Assembly (NCBI RefSeq): GCF_013214175.1
Contig: NZ_JABSPA010000012.1
Location: forward strand, 73,325-137,324
Source: Colwellia sp.
GTDB lineage: Bacteria; Pseudomonadota; Gammaproteobacteria; Enterobacterales; Alteromonadaceae
Direction of reading: 5' to 3'
DNA: 64,000 bases
The first letter of the stretch is position 1. Each line of letters begins with the position of its first letter. Below the pieces are notes generated by a model. The model did not search any database, had not been told where the DNA came from, and saw only the letters and a list, made by a program, of their open reading frames with translations. The position numbers and the translations under genes were made by a program. Below are positions 47,268 through 56,649 of this stretch, piece after piece.

Positions 47268-48773
47268 TTAAGCCGTTGCTTCATCTTGATGATTAACCGT
47301 TTGCTCTTCCACACCATCCTTAACAAAATACACTGACAATGCCGCTAATATCATTGAGCCACCGGCAAGCATAATGATATAGATGGCTTGATTATCAAAT
47401 ACTGCCGTTAAAATCCAACCAGCAAAAATTCCTGAAACAATTTGCGGAGCGGCAATGGTGAAGTTAAATATGCCCATGTAAACACCGGTTTGTTTCACAG
47501 GTAATGATCCTGCCAAAATAGCATAAGGCATTGCTAATATTGCCGCCCAAGCCATACCAATGCCAATCATAGGTAAGAATAATGATACTGCACCTTGTGG
47601 TACTGTGATTTCAGTAATGAGTAAGTTTACTAACGTTGGCTCAGAGTTTTGGATAAACATAATGCTGATATAACCAATGCCACCTGCCAATAGCGATATT
47701 GAATAAGTGAGTTTACGACCGATAGTATTGGCAATTTTTGCCATAAATATGGAAGCAATCGCGGCAAACAAAGAATAAGCGGCAAAGATAATACCAACCC
47801 AGTCACCGGCGGTGCCTTTTGCTTTGGCTATATGCTCAGGTATGGTGCCAACTGATTCTAAATAAGTCGGGTCAAACCATTTAGCATCAATGCCCCAAAT
47901 ATGTTGGGCAATGGCTGGCATGGTATATACCCACATAATAAACAGCGCAAACCACGAGAAAAATTGTACTAAGGCAAGTTGTCTCATAGTGGTTGGCATA
48001 GTTTTCATTAGGCCAAAAAACTCGGCTAATTTTTCGCTCAGTGGACGTTCACTATCATTTTTATCTAAGGTCGACAAACCATTAGTACCAGGTGCATATT
48101 CTTTGGTTCTAAAAACGGTCCATAATACTGAGCCTAACATCACTGTTGCGCCAATATAAAAAGCCCAAATAACAGAAGGTGCCACTTGGCCAGCGCTAGC
48201 TGTATTTTCTAAACCAATCACATTGGTTAATACAAAAGGTAATATGGAGCCAAAAACGGCGCCAATATTAATTAAAAACGATTGAATAGAGTAACCAACA
48301 GTACGTTGCTGTGCAGGTACCATATCAGACACTAAGGCACGAAAAGGTTGAAACGCTAGGTTAAAAGAAGCGTCCATTAACGCTAACATCATGGCGCCAA
48401 AAAATAGTGGCGTGATAAAGCTCGCTAAGGTGGCTGAATTTGGCATTAATAACATGCCGATTGCTGCGGCAATACCGCCGGCTAGAATATAAGGGTTACG
48501 ACGACCTAATTTGTTCCAGGTCTTATCTGAAGCTGAGCCGACGATAGGCTGAATGAGCAAGCCCATGATTGGCGCAACTAACCAAAAGAGTGACAGTGAG
48601 TGTAAGTCAGCGCCTAAATCAGAGAGTATTCTACTGGCATTGGCATTTTGTAAGGCAAAGCCAAATTGAACACCGAGAAAGCCAAAACTTACATTCCAAA
48701 TTTGCCAAAAACTCAAACGTGGTTTTTGCTGGTTATTTTTGCTTTGATTACTCATGTCGCTGGTATCGCTCAT
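47268..48773 (-). CDS. MFS sugar transporter, SLC45/GPH-like (probable maltose/maltodextrin carrier)
   Basis: A 501-residue inner-membrane carrier with 12 helices. Segments LSFWQIWNVSFGFLGVQFGFALQNANASRI, the loop 2-3 motif GSASDKTWNKLGRRNPYI and DASFNLAFQPFRALVSDMVP match the SLC45/GPH-like MFS carriers (MalT of Alteromonadales, plant and animal sucrose carriers). Together with cytoplasmic alpha-glucosidase and glucokinase genes it should import maltose or short maltodextrins by cation symport. An operator palindrome lies 190 nt upstream of the start. Substrate is inferred from neighbours. Confidence 0.88.
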   Translation of the reverse strand: MSDTSDMSNQSKNNQQKPRLSFWQIWNVSFGFLGVQFGFALQNANASRILSDLGADLHSLSLFWLVAPIMGLLIQPIVGSASDKTWNKLGRRNPYILAGGIAAAIGMLLMPNSATLASFITPLFFGAMMLALMDASFNLAFQPFRALVSDMVPAQQRTVGYSIQSFLINIGAVFGSILPFVLTNVIGLENTASAGQVAPSVIWAFYIGATVMLGSVLWTVFRTKEYAPGTNGLSTLDKNDSERPLSEKLAEFFGLMKTMPTTMRQLALVQFFSWFALFIMWVYTMPAIAQHIWGIDAKWFDPTYLESVGTIPEHIAKAKGTAGDWVGIIFAAYSLFAAIASIFMAKIANTIGRKLTYSISLLAGGIGYISIMFIQNSEPTLVNLLITEITVPQGAVSLFLPMIGIGMAWAAILAMPYAILAGSLPVKQTGVYMGIFNFTIAAPQIVSGIFAGWILTAVFDNQAIYIIMLAGGSMILAALSVYFVKDGVEEQTVNHQDEATA

Positions 48774-48946
48774 CTCGAGGCACTCTTATTGTTATATGTT
48801 GCGGCGCTTGTCTTTAAAAAAAAGCACATTATTACTCTAGATAAATAAAGTAGTAATGTGCAATACCAATAAGGTATAAAACAAGGTGTATATTGAAATA
48901 GATTTACAACAAAACTACAGCAATTAATTTAATATACGCAGTTTCT

Positions 48947-48998
48947 AGGGTAACCACTAGATGTTACATACGTATTCAGTAACGTCTAGTTACCATTT
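48947..48998. promoter_or_regulatory. Large imperfect palindrome enclosing a LacI-type operator
   Basis: The arms GGTAAC..CTAGATGTTAC and GTAACGTCTAGTTACC surround the core TTACATACGTATTCAG (48964-48979). The core matches the operators at 52.77-52.85 kb. The site lies between the glucokinase stop and the transporter start, so it probably controls the transporter promoter (minus strand). As RNA the arms could also form a hairpin ending the GH31-glk transcript, though there is no T-run. Confidence 0.6.
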
Positions 48999-49009
48999 AC
49001 TGTCTTTGG

Positions 49010-50068
49010 TTACTTTTGTAAGACAAAAGCAGCGGCTCCGAGCAACCCGGGTTGCTCTTCTGTTATCACGTAAGTGGGTGCTTGCTCGGTGATATAAGCG
49101 AGACGCCCTTTGCTTTCAAAACGCGCTCTAAAATCACTGGATTTTAAATAATCAATGAAACGCGGTACTATGCCACCAGCGATATAAACGCCGCCTTGGC
49201 TATTCATTATTAGCGCTAAATTACCGGCGAAGCTGCCCAGTACATTACAAAAAAGGGTAAGTGTTTGCTGGCAGATCTCACAAGTACCATTAAGGGCATT
49301 AGTGGTAATGTCTCTGGCTGAAAGCTTATCCTTTACTGTGGTGATTTCTTTACCTTGATTAATAAATAATAACGCCTGATGTATTTGCTCTAAACCATAA
49401 CCTGACAATAGTTGCTCGTATGAAACGCGTTTTTTTAAGCCCTGAATAAAGTTCATTACTTGTTGCTCGGTTTCATTAACCGCAGCAAAATCAATATGAC
49501 CACCTTCGCCACTGATACAATGCCATTGGCTCTTTCCTGAAATATTAACAGAGACTAAATTAGCTACGCCTAAACCTGTTCCTGGGCCACATACCGAAAT
49601 AGGTTTACCAGCAACACTGGTACCGCCACCAATTTTTACTTTTTGATTATCTGATAAAAGGGGAATAGCCATTGCTATGGCGGTGTAATCATTAATAAAG
49701 CTTAAGCTATTAAGTTTTAAAGCCTGTTGAAGTTCTTTTTGGGAAAACTGCCAAGGTAAATTCGTCATGCTAATTAAGTCTCTATCAACCGGGCAAGCAA
49801 TGGCAAAACAAGCGTTAATACTAGTGTCGGCCAACGCTTTAACCTCAATATAATGGGCAAGCACTTCAGCTAGACTAGTAAACTGCTTACATTGATAAGT
49901 TTCAATGTGACTTATATTAATGCCCATGCTATCAATGTCCGTGGCCTCACTATCACTTTGATCAGCCTCAGGGTTTGTCGTTGCTTGCGCTATGCGAATA
50001 TTAGTACCACCAATATCGGCAATAAGGTTGATGGTGTCTTTATTTTTGTTAGATAAATGTGTCTTCAT
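49010..50068 (-). CDS. glk: Glucokinase
   Basis: A 352-residue Glk-type (not ROK) glucokinase that phosphorylates free glucose to glucose-6-phosphate. Motifs: INLIADIGGTNIRIA phosphate loop, FINDYTAIAMAIPLL with the catalytic Asp, VCGPGTGLGVANLV and GEGGHIDFA. Slightly longer than E. coli Glk (321), with an N-terminal acidic insertion (ADQSDSEATDIDS). It starts 3 nt after the GH31 gene ends, so both are cotranscribed and it handles glucose released from maltodextrins. Confidence 0.94.
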   Translation of the reverse strand: MKTHLSNKNKDTINLIADIGGTNIRIAQATTNPEADQSDSEATDIDSMGINISHIETYQCKQFTSLAEVLAHYIEVKALADTSINACFAIACPVDRDLISMTNLPWQFSQKELQQALKLNSLSFINDYTAIAMAIPLLSDNQKVKIGGGTSVAGKPISVCGPGTGLGVANLVSVNISGKSQWHCISGEGGHIDFAAVNETEQQVMNFIQGLKKRVSYEQLLSGYGLEQIHQALLFINQGKEITTVKDKLSARDITTNALNGTCEICQQTLTLFCNVLGSFAGNLALIMNSQGGVYIAGGIVPRFIDYLKSSDFRARFESKGRLAYITEQAPTYVITEEQPGLLGAAAFVLQK

Positions 50069-50071
50069 TAT

Positions 50072-52690
50072 TTACTGTATCGTTAAAGTTAAAGTTAAAG
50101 GTTGATGCTGCCAAGTAAAATCGATAGTTAATGTGTTGTCTGTATCTTGCCAAACAGCATTGTTTATCACTTTATTGTTCAAGCTAATTCTATTGGGGAC
50201 TTGCGCGATATTATGAATAACCAAGGTCATGGTCCGCTCTTGTGGCATACCGTTATAAGCCTTGCCGGTACGGTTAAGCTTTATGGTTAACTGCTTTTGT
50301 TGTTGCTTAGCTGAAAATTGTAATAATTCAAACAATCCTTTTTCAATGGCTTGATAGGTTTTGCCGTCATCTTCATACATTTCATAGTTAGCACTAGTGA
50401 CTGACTTATCAGCATAATAATGTAAGGTTAACTTGCTGGCGTCATAATCTTGGGTAGATTGAATATCATCAATCATAGGAATAAAGGCACCACCGCGCAC
50501 TAGTACTGGTAGCGTCTCTAAACTCGTGGCTAAGTTAATTGTTTGTCCGCCTTGATATTTTTTAGCTGGCTCATTGTCACTAACAAAGTAATCAAACCAA
50601 ACACCTGCAGGTAAGTTAACCGCGACAGAGCTAACATTAGCTGCCACTACCGGAGTCACTAAAAAGGCATCGCCCCACAGGTAACTGCTGGCATTATCAA
50701 AGGAAGCTAAATAGTTGTCACTTTTAGGGCTACTTTTAAGTTCTTGTTCTAAGCCTTGATCAAGCTCTTCACTTTCAAAAAAGAGCGGGCGCATTAAAGG
50801 CATGCCAGTAGTGCTATTCTGATAAGCAAGGCTGTAATTATACGGTAGTAGCTTATATCTTAACTTGATAAATGTTCTTAAAATATCTTGAGTTTCTTTA
50901 TCGTGAAAGACAACTTCCGGGGCAATGTTATCTTGGGCATGAGGACGGTAAATCGGTTGAAAAACGCCATACTGTAACCAGCGGATATACATTTCTTGAT
51001 TAAAGGTCTCGCCACCAGCAAAGCCGCCTAAATCAGAATGGGTATAAGCCATGCCAAGCAAGCTCATCTGTAAGCTCAATTCCACTTGCGGCTTTAAGCC
51101 ATCCCACGAACGACTAACATCACCGGTCCAAGGGATCATGCCATAACGCTGTGAACCAGCAAAACCTGAACGCATTAAGATAAACGGTCTCTGCTCTGGG
51201 TCCATCTTAAGTTGATTGTCAAAAACCATTTTGGCCCATTGATGGCCGTAAACATTATGAATAGCGTCAGCATTAACTACGCTACCATCGCTAAGGGTAT
51301 GTAAAGTATCGCTTGGGTGAACTTCTGGCTCACCTAAGTCACCCCACCAACCAGTGACGCCTTGTTGGTAAAGCTTCTGGTAAATATCGTTAAACCATTG
51401 TTGACCCTTGTCACTAAAGACGTCAACTAAACCGGTATTGCCAAAGTAAAAATCAAATTGTTTAGCCTTGCCGTGTGCATCTGTCGCTAATGCTTGTTGC
51501 TCAACAGCGTCCTGCCATTTACTGGATGTACTCAGCACAAAGGGTTCAGTGATCAAAATAGTCTTCACGCCTTGCTTTTTAATATCACTGATCATTTTTT
51601 CAGGCTCGGGGAAGGCGTTTTTATCCCAAGCTAAATTACCCATATGACCTTTAATATCTTTACCAAACCAATATAAATCTAAGATCAGCGCATCAAGAGG
51701 GAAGTCTAAATCAATAAATTTATTTACCGTTGCTCTAACTTCAGCTTCTGATCGATAACCAAAACGTGAAGCATAATTACCCAAAGACCAGCGCGGTGGA
51801 AGGGGTTGCTTGCCGGTAACATCAACATAGTTATTAATTAGTTTTGGATAACTATCCGCGGAAAAAACGATATAAGCCATACGACCGGCAACAGCAGAAA
51901 ACTCTAATATGTTCTCTTCTTTTTTAGCCAAATCCATATAACCCTTGGCGGAGTTATCAAACAATACTATGTATTTATTACTCGACATTACCGCCGGGAT
52001 AGAGAAATTCATTTGCTCTGAATGTGTGGCATAGCCGTAATGGGCGCGATTATATAAAGGGAAACTATGGCCACGTCTATCCATACCTAATACCCGTTCG
52101 CCGCCGCCGACTAGTTTTTCGGTGTCATCTAGATAAAAGCGAAATCCTTGCACTGGCAGATTTTTAGTTATTTTGGTTGCCGTGCTACTGCCGTCAATAG
52201 CGGGGATTTCGGTAACTTCATTTACCGTACCGCTAAAAAAACCTTGCTGCTCGGCGATGAGTAAGGTGTCTTCATGCTTACCATTTTTCAGGTGCTTATT
52301 TTTTTGGTACTTACTTTTCTGGTAATAGGAAATAGAAAAAGGCGACTTGTTGATAACAGCACTCAGCTTATTCAAAGTAAGTGTCAGCTGCTGGTTATCT
52401 TCTTGGATAACAAAACGACGGTTCACGGCTTGTTCCTTGATGGCAAAGGAAGGCAATTGGCTAGCAGGAAGTTTTTCTTTATGACTTTGATAATGTATTG
52501 CTATGGCGCCTTCCCCGTAAGCATTTAAGGTTACTGTCGTTAAAGTCGTGCTGATAACAACGGTATTACCTTCTAATTTATGGTTTAGGTAATTGCCAGT
52601 ACTTGCCAATGATTGGCCTGAGAAGAACAAGTAAGTAAATACACTTGTTAATAAGTAAGCGGTGCAGTATTTCAAGGTGAATAAACGCAA
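50072..52690 (-). CDS. Exported glycoside hydrolase family 31 enzyme (alpha-glucosidase or transglucosylase)
   Basis: An 872-residue GH31 protein. Signal peptide (TAYLLTSVFTYLFFSGQSLA), N-terminal beta-sandwich with GGGERVLGMDRRGHSFPLYN, catalytic barrel (about 290-620) with nucleophile Asp451 in GWWGDLGEPEVHPSD, MRSGFAGSQRYGMIPWTGDVSRSW (acid/base region) and beta-sheet C-terminal domains. Periplasmic or outer-membrane facing. The WWGDLGEPE form of the nucleophile motif reminds me of the 4-alpha-glucosyltransferase subgroup (Agd31B of Cellvibrio) rather than plain alpha-glucosidase; this is from memory and tentative. First gene of an operon with glk, behind three LacI-type operators. Confidence 0.9.
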   Translation of the reverse strand: MRLFTLKYCTAYLLTSVFTYLFFSGQSLASTGNYLNHKLEGNTVVISTTLTTVTLNAYGEGAIAIHYQSHKEKLPASQLPSFAIKEQAVNRRFVIQEDNQQLTLTLNKLSAVINKSPFSISYYQKSKYQKNKHLKNGKHEDTLLIAEQQGFFSGTVNEVTEIPAIDGSSTATKITKNLPVQGFRFYLDDTEKLVGGGERVLGMDRRGHSFPLYNRAHYGYATHSEQMNFSIPAVMSSNKYIVLFDNSAKGYMDLAKKEENILEFSAVAGRMAYIVFSADSYPKLINNYVDVTGKQPLPPRWSLGNYASRFGYRSEAEVRATVNKFIDLDFPLDALILDLYWFGKDIKGHMGNLAWDKNAFPEPEKMISDIKKQGVKTILITEPFVLSTSSKWQDAVEQQALATDAHGKAKQFDFYFGNTGLVDVFSDKGQQWFNDIYQKLYQQGVTGWWGDLGEPEVHPSDTLHTLSDGSVVNADAIHNVYGHQWAKMVFDNQLKMDPEQRPFILMRSGFAGSQRYGMIPWTGDVSRSWDGLKPQVELSLQMSLLGMAYTHSDLGGFAGGETFNQEMYIRWLQYGVFQPIYRPHAQDNIAPEVVFHDKETQDILRTFIKLRYKLLPYNYSLAYQNSTTGMPLMRPLFFESEELDQGLEQELKSSPKSDNYLASFDNASSYLWGDAFLVTPVVAANVSSVAVNLPAGVWFDYFVSDNEPAKKYQGGQTINLATSLETLPVLVRGGAFIPMIDDIQSTQDYDASKLTLHYYADKSVTSANYEMYEDDGKTYQAIEKGLFELLQFSAKQQQKQLTIKLNRTGKAYNGMPQERTMTLVIHNIAQVPNRISLNNKVINNAVWQDTDNTLTIDFTWQHQPLTLTLTIQ

Positions 52691-52764
52691 AACAAAACCC
52701 TTAAAGTTGAATGTGGCTAGCGGAGTGCTGTTGATAATAACCTTAGTCTAAGCTGCGCAACATC

Positions 52765-52780
52765 TTGAATACGTATGCAA
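52765..52780. promoter_or_regulatory. LacI-type operator 1 in GH31/GH13 divergent region
   Basis: TTGAATACGTATGCAA, a 16-bp near-palindrome centred on ACGT (52772/52773), 75 nt upstream of the GH31 start on the minus strand. Confidence 0.65.
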
Positions 52781-52804
52781 TACAGACTAAGTCCATAATT
52801 GTTA

Positions 52805-52820
52805 TTACATACGTATGCAT
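52805..52820. promoter_or_regulatory. LacI-type operator 2 in GH31/GH13 divergent region
   Basis: TTACATACGTATGCAT with the core CATACGTATG; centre 40 bp from operator 1. Midway between the divergent genes, so it could serve both promoters. Confidence 0.65.
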
Positions 52821-52835
52821 TTTTAGACAAAGGCG

Positions 52836-52851
52836 ATACATACGTATGCAA
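52836..52851. promoter_or_regulatory. LacI-type operator 3 in GH31/GH13 divergent region
   Basis: ATACATACGTATGCAA with a perfect CATACGTATG core; centre 31 bp (about three helical turns) from operator 2, and 120 nt upstream of the GH13 start. Confidence 0.65.
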
Positions 52852-52972
52852 AGCCTATCAGCTGCGTTTTTATTTGCGTATTCTTATTTGATAATAATTA
52901 TTAAGTGCTTAGACAGCGACGGTTATTAATAACTGTCACTAAACGAGCAAGTATCAGTGTTGGGGTTTTCAA

Positions 52973-54625
52973 ATGAATGAACAAATGTGGTGGCGTGGCG
53001 CGGTAATTTATCAAATTTATCCACGTAGCTTCTATGATGCTAATCAAGATGGTATTGGCGATTTGCCGGGAATCATTAGTAAGTTAGATTATATTGCTAG
53101 TTTAGGGATTGATGCTATTTGGATCTCGCCTTTTTTCAAATCCCCAATGAAAGATTTTGGCTATGATATTAGCGACTATCGTGATATTGATCCTATCTTT
53201 GGTACCCTAGCTGACTTTGATGAACTTGTGCTGAAAGCGCATGCCCTTGGTATTAAAATAATGATTGATCAGGTGCTTAGCCATACTTCAGATCAACATC
53301 AATGGTTCATCGATTCACGTGAAGATCAAACTAACGATAAAGCTGACTGGTATGTTTGGGCTGATGCCAAAGAAGATGGTACTGCACCAAATAACTGGTT
53401 ATCTATCTTTGGTGGTAGCGGTTGGACTTGGGATCCTAGACGTCAGCAATATTACCTACATAACTTTCTCACTAGTCAACCAGACTTAAATTTCCATAAC
53501 CCTGATGTGCGCCAAGCGGTGTTAGACAATATTGAATTTTGGCTTAAACGTGGTGTTGATGGCTTTCGTCTTGATGCTATTAACTTTTGTTATCATGACG
53601 CTCAATTGCGTGATAACCCAGCTAAACCTAAAGAATTACGTACAAGCATAGGTTTTGATGAGAAAAACCCTTACGCTTATCAATATCATTATTACAATAA
53701 TACTCAAGATGAAAACTTGGGCTTTATGGAAGATATTCGCAGTTTATTGAATAAATATCCTGGAGCAGTGGCCTTAGGTGAAATCTCTTCAGAAGACTCG
53801 TTAAAAACTATGGCTGAATATACCCAAGGTGATAGCCGACTACATATGGGTTACAGCTTTGATTTATTAACTGACAATTTTTCAGCCGCTTACATTAAAC
53901 AAGTAGTAGAAAGTTTAGAGTCGCGTGTATCGGATGGCTGGCCATGCTGGTCTATTTCAAATCACGATGTAAAGCGTGTTGTTACAAGGTGGGGTGGCTT
54001 TAACAGTAACGATTTTGCTAAAATGCTTTTTGCGATGATTTCATCATTACGCGGTAGTATTTGTAGTTACCAAGGTGAAGAGTTAGGTTTAACCGAAGCT
54101 GATATTGCCTTTGAAGATATTCAAGACCCTTACGGCATAACCTTTTGGCCACAATTTAAAGGTCGAGATGGTTGTAGAACGCCGCACCCATGGCAGCATG
54201 ACTCAGTCAATGCTGGCTTTAGTGAAGGCAAACCTTGGTTACCTGTAGCAAGCGAACACTTTGCTAAATCGGTAGATCTACAAGATGAAACGGCTGATTC
54301 AGTATTAAATAGTTACCGTCACTTTAATCGCTGGCGCAAGGAACAACCGGCGTTACGTTACGGTGATATCAAGTTTATTGATACCCCTGAGCCAATATTA
54401 GCTTTTGTACGTCAATACCAAGGTGAGCAGTTATTAGTATGCTTTAATTTTAGTGAGCAAAGTCAAACAGTGGCTTTATCTTCACTGACTCAACTAAGCG
54501 ATAGCCTAACTGCGGTATCAGGGCATAAGCTAACAAGTGCAACGATTGTTGATGGCGTATTACAGTTACCGCCTTTTGGTTGCTTTTACTGCAAACTAGA
54601 GCAGCAAAGCAAGTCAGTAAATTAA
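52973..54625 (+). CDS. GH13 alpha-glucosidase (cytoplasmic)
   Basis: A 550-residue alpha-amylase-superfamily enzyme without signal peptide. Conserved regions: WWRGAVIYQIYPRSFYDANQDGIGDLPG, DQVLSHTSDQHQWF, nucleophile Asp201 in GVDGFRLDAINF, acid/base Glu270 in ALGEISS, and Asp332 in SNHDVKR. The pattern places it with GH13 alpha-glucosidases/oligo-1,6-glucosidases (subfamily 23-like). It should cleave imported maltose and maltodextrins to glucose for Glk. The last codons run into a 13-bp tandem repeat. Followed 99 nt later by an exported amylase gene. Confidence 0.93.
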   Translation: MNEQMWWRGAVIYQIYPRSFYDANQDGIGDLPGIISKLDYIASLGIDAIWISPFFKSPMKDFGYDISDYRDIDPIFGTLADFDELVLKAHALGIKIMIDQVLSHTSDQHQWFIDSREDQTNDKADWYVWADAKEDGTAPNNWLSIFGGSGWTWDPRRQQYYLHNFLTSQPDLNFHNPDVRQAVLDNIEFWLKRGVDGFRLDAINFCYHDAQLRDNPAKPKELRTSIGFDEKNPYAYQYHYYNNTQDENLGFMEDIRSLLNKYPGAVALGEISSEDSLKTMAEYTQGDSRLHMGYSFDLLTDNFSAAYIKQVVESLESRVSDGWPCWSISNHDVKRVVTRWGGFNSNDFAKMLFAMISSLRGSICSYQGEELGLTEADIAFEDIQDPYGITFWPQFKGRDGCRTPHPWQHDSVNAGFSEGKPWLPVASEHFAKSVDLQDETADSVLNSYRHFNRWRKEQPALRYGDIKFIDTPEPILAFVRQYQGEQLLVCFNFSEQSQTVALSSLTQLSDSLTAVSGHKLTSATIVDGVLQLPPFGCFYCKLEQQSKSVN

Positions 54626-54666
54626 CTCAGTAAATTAACTCAGTAAATTAACTCAGTAAGTTAAAT
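54615..54666. repeat. Tandem 13-bp repeat spanning a stop codon
   Basis: Three exact copies of CAGTAAATTAACT (54615-54653) and a fourth, degenerate one (CAGTAAGTTAAAT). The first copy contains the TAA stop of the GH13 alpha-glucosidase gene (54623-54625), so the repeat grew at the gene end. Confidence 0.9.
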
Positions 54667-54724
54667 TGATTAACATCAGTAATGTCAGTAACGTAAATAC
54701 GGTAAACGCATTAAGAGAAGCTCT

Positions 54725-56560
54725 ATGAATTTTATCAGTAAATGTTCGCTACTAGCTACAATAAGCTTGGCTTGTTTAACATCTCAAGTAAGCCAAGCAA
54801 GCGATGCTAAGGTTACACCAAAAGTAACGGGAAAGTTAACAGCAAAAGCCGCAGAGCTAGCACCCTATCAGCAACGTGCCTTTCAAGATGAGGTGTTTTA
54901 CTTTGTTTTACCGGATCGTTTTTATAATGGTGATACCAGCAATGATTTAGGCGCTGCCGCCAATGATAAAAAGCGTAGCGTTTCTCGTGGTGGTTTAGAT
55001 AAAACTCATAAAGGTATGTATCACGGCGGTGATTTAGCCGGCCTTACTGAAAAATTACCTTACCTTGATAATATGGGTGTAAGTGCTATCTGGTTAACGC
55101 CGATATTACGTAATCGCGCTATGCAAGCAGGAACTTCAGGTTATCATGGTTATTGGATTCTAGATTTTACTGAAATTGACCCTCACTTGGGTAGTAACGC
55201 AGAGTTGAAAAACTTTATCGACCAAGCACACAAGCGCAATATTAAAGTGTTTTTCGATATTATTACTAACCATACTGCTGACGTGATTAAGTACAAAGAA
55301 TGTCACGGCGAAGATGGCTTAGGTTGGATTGTTGATGGCGGTAAAGGTAATAAAGGCAATGATTGCCCATTTATTTCAATGGCACAACTTGCAGAAGGCA
55401 AACATTACAGCCCATTAATTCCTAAGGGCGATGAAACATTAAAATACCCAAAATGGCTTAATGACATGGATGTCTATCACAACCAAGGTGATTCATTTTG
55501 GCGTGGCGAAAGCTCAGTGCGTGGTGACTTTGCTGGCCTTGACGACTTATATACTCAAAAAGCCAGTGTTGTTAATGGCATGGTCGATATTTATAAAGAT
55601 ATCATTGATGAATTCAAACCTGACGGCTTTCGTATTGATACGGTTAAACATGTCAACATAGAGTTTTGGCAACAATTCTCACCAGCGTTAATGCAGCATG
55701 CTAAAACACAAGGCATAGATAATTTTTTCATGTTTGGTGAGGTTTATAGCTTTGAGCCTGAGTTATTAAGCCGCTTTACCACTGAAGCGAAAATCCCTTC
55801 AGTATTAGACTTTGCTTTTCAAGGCGCGATGACAAAAACCTTGGTTGAACAGCAGGGTACAGACGTACTGGCGCAGTTATTTGCTAAAGATCATTTTTAT
55901 CAAACTGAACATAAATATATTAGTAACACCAATGCTAATCAATTAGTTAACTTTACCGGTAATCATGACATGGGCCGCTTTGCTTATACACTTAAACAAA
56001 GTCCTCATAACTATAGCGAGCAAACGCAAATTCAGCGTAACTTATTGGCTCACGCCATGATGTTCTTTAGTCGTGGTGTACCGGTTATATATTATGGCGA
56101 TGAGCAAGGGTTTGTTGGTGATGGTGGTGATCAAGCTTCACGCCAAGATATGATGCCTTCTTTGGTTGCCAGTTATAACGATGATGATTTATTAGCAACA
56201 AATAATACTACTGCTGATGATAACTTTGATATTAACCATCTGTTCTATCAAACGTTTGCTAAATATGCGCAATTATATCAACAATACCCAGCGTTACGTT
56301 TTGGTGAGCAAACAGTTGTTTATTCGCAAGATAAAGCTGGAATATTTGCTATAACTCGGAAAGTGAAAGCGACAAGCGAAGCAAAAGCGCAAAATTTATT
56401 AATAGTATTTAATACCGCTGATAATGCAGAGCGTTTAGATGTTATTACTGAGCAAGCGGATGCTAATAAAAAAAAGGCTAAACTAGTTTACCGTTCTGTC
56501 AAAGCGAAAAATGATGGCGAAATAGCACCATTGAGTTTTGCTATTTATCAACTGAAATAG
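54725..56560 (+). CDS. Exported GH13 alpha-amylase / cyclomaltodextrinase-like enzyme
   Basis: A 611-residue secreted or periplasmic enzyme. Signal peptide MNFISKCSLLATISLACLTS to about SQA (residue 25), then VFYFVLPDRFYNGDTSND, GGDLAGLTEKLPYLDNMGVSAIWLTPI, FDIITNHTAD, nucleophile Asp305 in GFRIDTVKHVN, acid/base Glu339 in MFGEVY and Asp415 in FTGNHDMGRF. A C-terminal beta domain is short. Degrades starch or maltodextrins outside the cytoplasm, feeding the transporter. GAGAAG precedes ATG. Third exported or internal alpha-glucan enzyme of the locus. Confidence 0.92.
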   Translation: MNFISKCSLLATISLACLTSQVSQASDAKVTPKVTGKLTAKAAELAPYQQRAFQDEVFYFVLPDRFYNGDTSNDLGAAANDKKRSVSRGGLDKTHKGMYHGGDLAGLTEKLPYLDNMGVSAIWLTPILRNRAMQAGTSGYHGYWILDFTEIDPHLGSNAELKNFIDQAHKRNIKVFFDIITNHTADVIKYKECHGEDGLGWIVDGGKGNKGNDCPFISMAQLAEGKHYSPLIPKGDETLKYPKWLNDMDVYHNQGDSFWRGESSVRGDFAGLDDLYTQKASVVNGMVDIYKDIIDEFKPDGFRIDTVKHVNIEFWQQFSPALMQHAKTQGIDNFFMFGEVYSFEPELLSRFTTEAKIPSVLDFAFQGAMTKTLVEQQGTDVLAQLFAKDHFYQTEHKYISNTNANQLVNFTGNHDMGRFAYTLKQSPHNYSEQTQIQRNLLAHAMMFFSRGVPVIYYGDEQGFVGDGGDQASRQDMMPSLVASYNDDDLLATNNTTADDNFDINHLFYQTFAKYAQLYQQYPALRFGEQTVVYSQDKAGIFAITRKVKATSEAKAQNLLIVFNTADNAERLDVITEQADANKKKAKLVYRSVKAKNDGEIAPLSFAIYQLK

Positions 56561-56610
56561 TTAGTGAAAAGGTAATTAGGCAGGAGAACTAAGCCTGTTA
56601 AAAAGATATA

Positions 56611-56646
56611 AAAAAAGCGACCTCAAGTAATGTTGAGGTCGCTTTT
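56611..56646. terminator. Bidirectional Rho-independent terminator
   Basis: Stem AAAAAAGCGACCTCAA with TTGAGGTCGCTTTTT and a short loop, between the convergent amylase and RNA methyltransferase genes; T-runs form on both strands. Confidence 0.92.
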
Positions 56647-56649
56647 TCT

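Noticed and set aside
50083..50100. GTTAAA triple repeat
   Set aside because: It encodes the alternating Leu-Thr end strand of the GH31 protein and is explained by coding.
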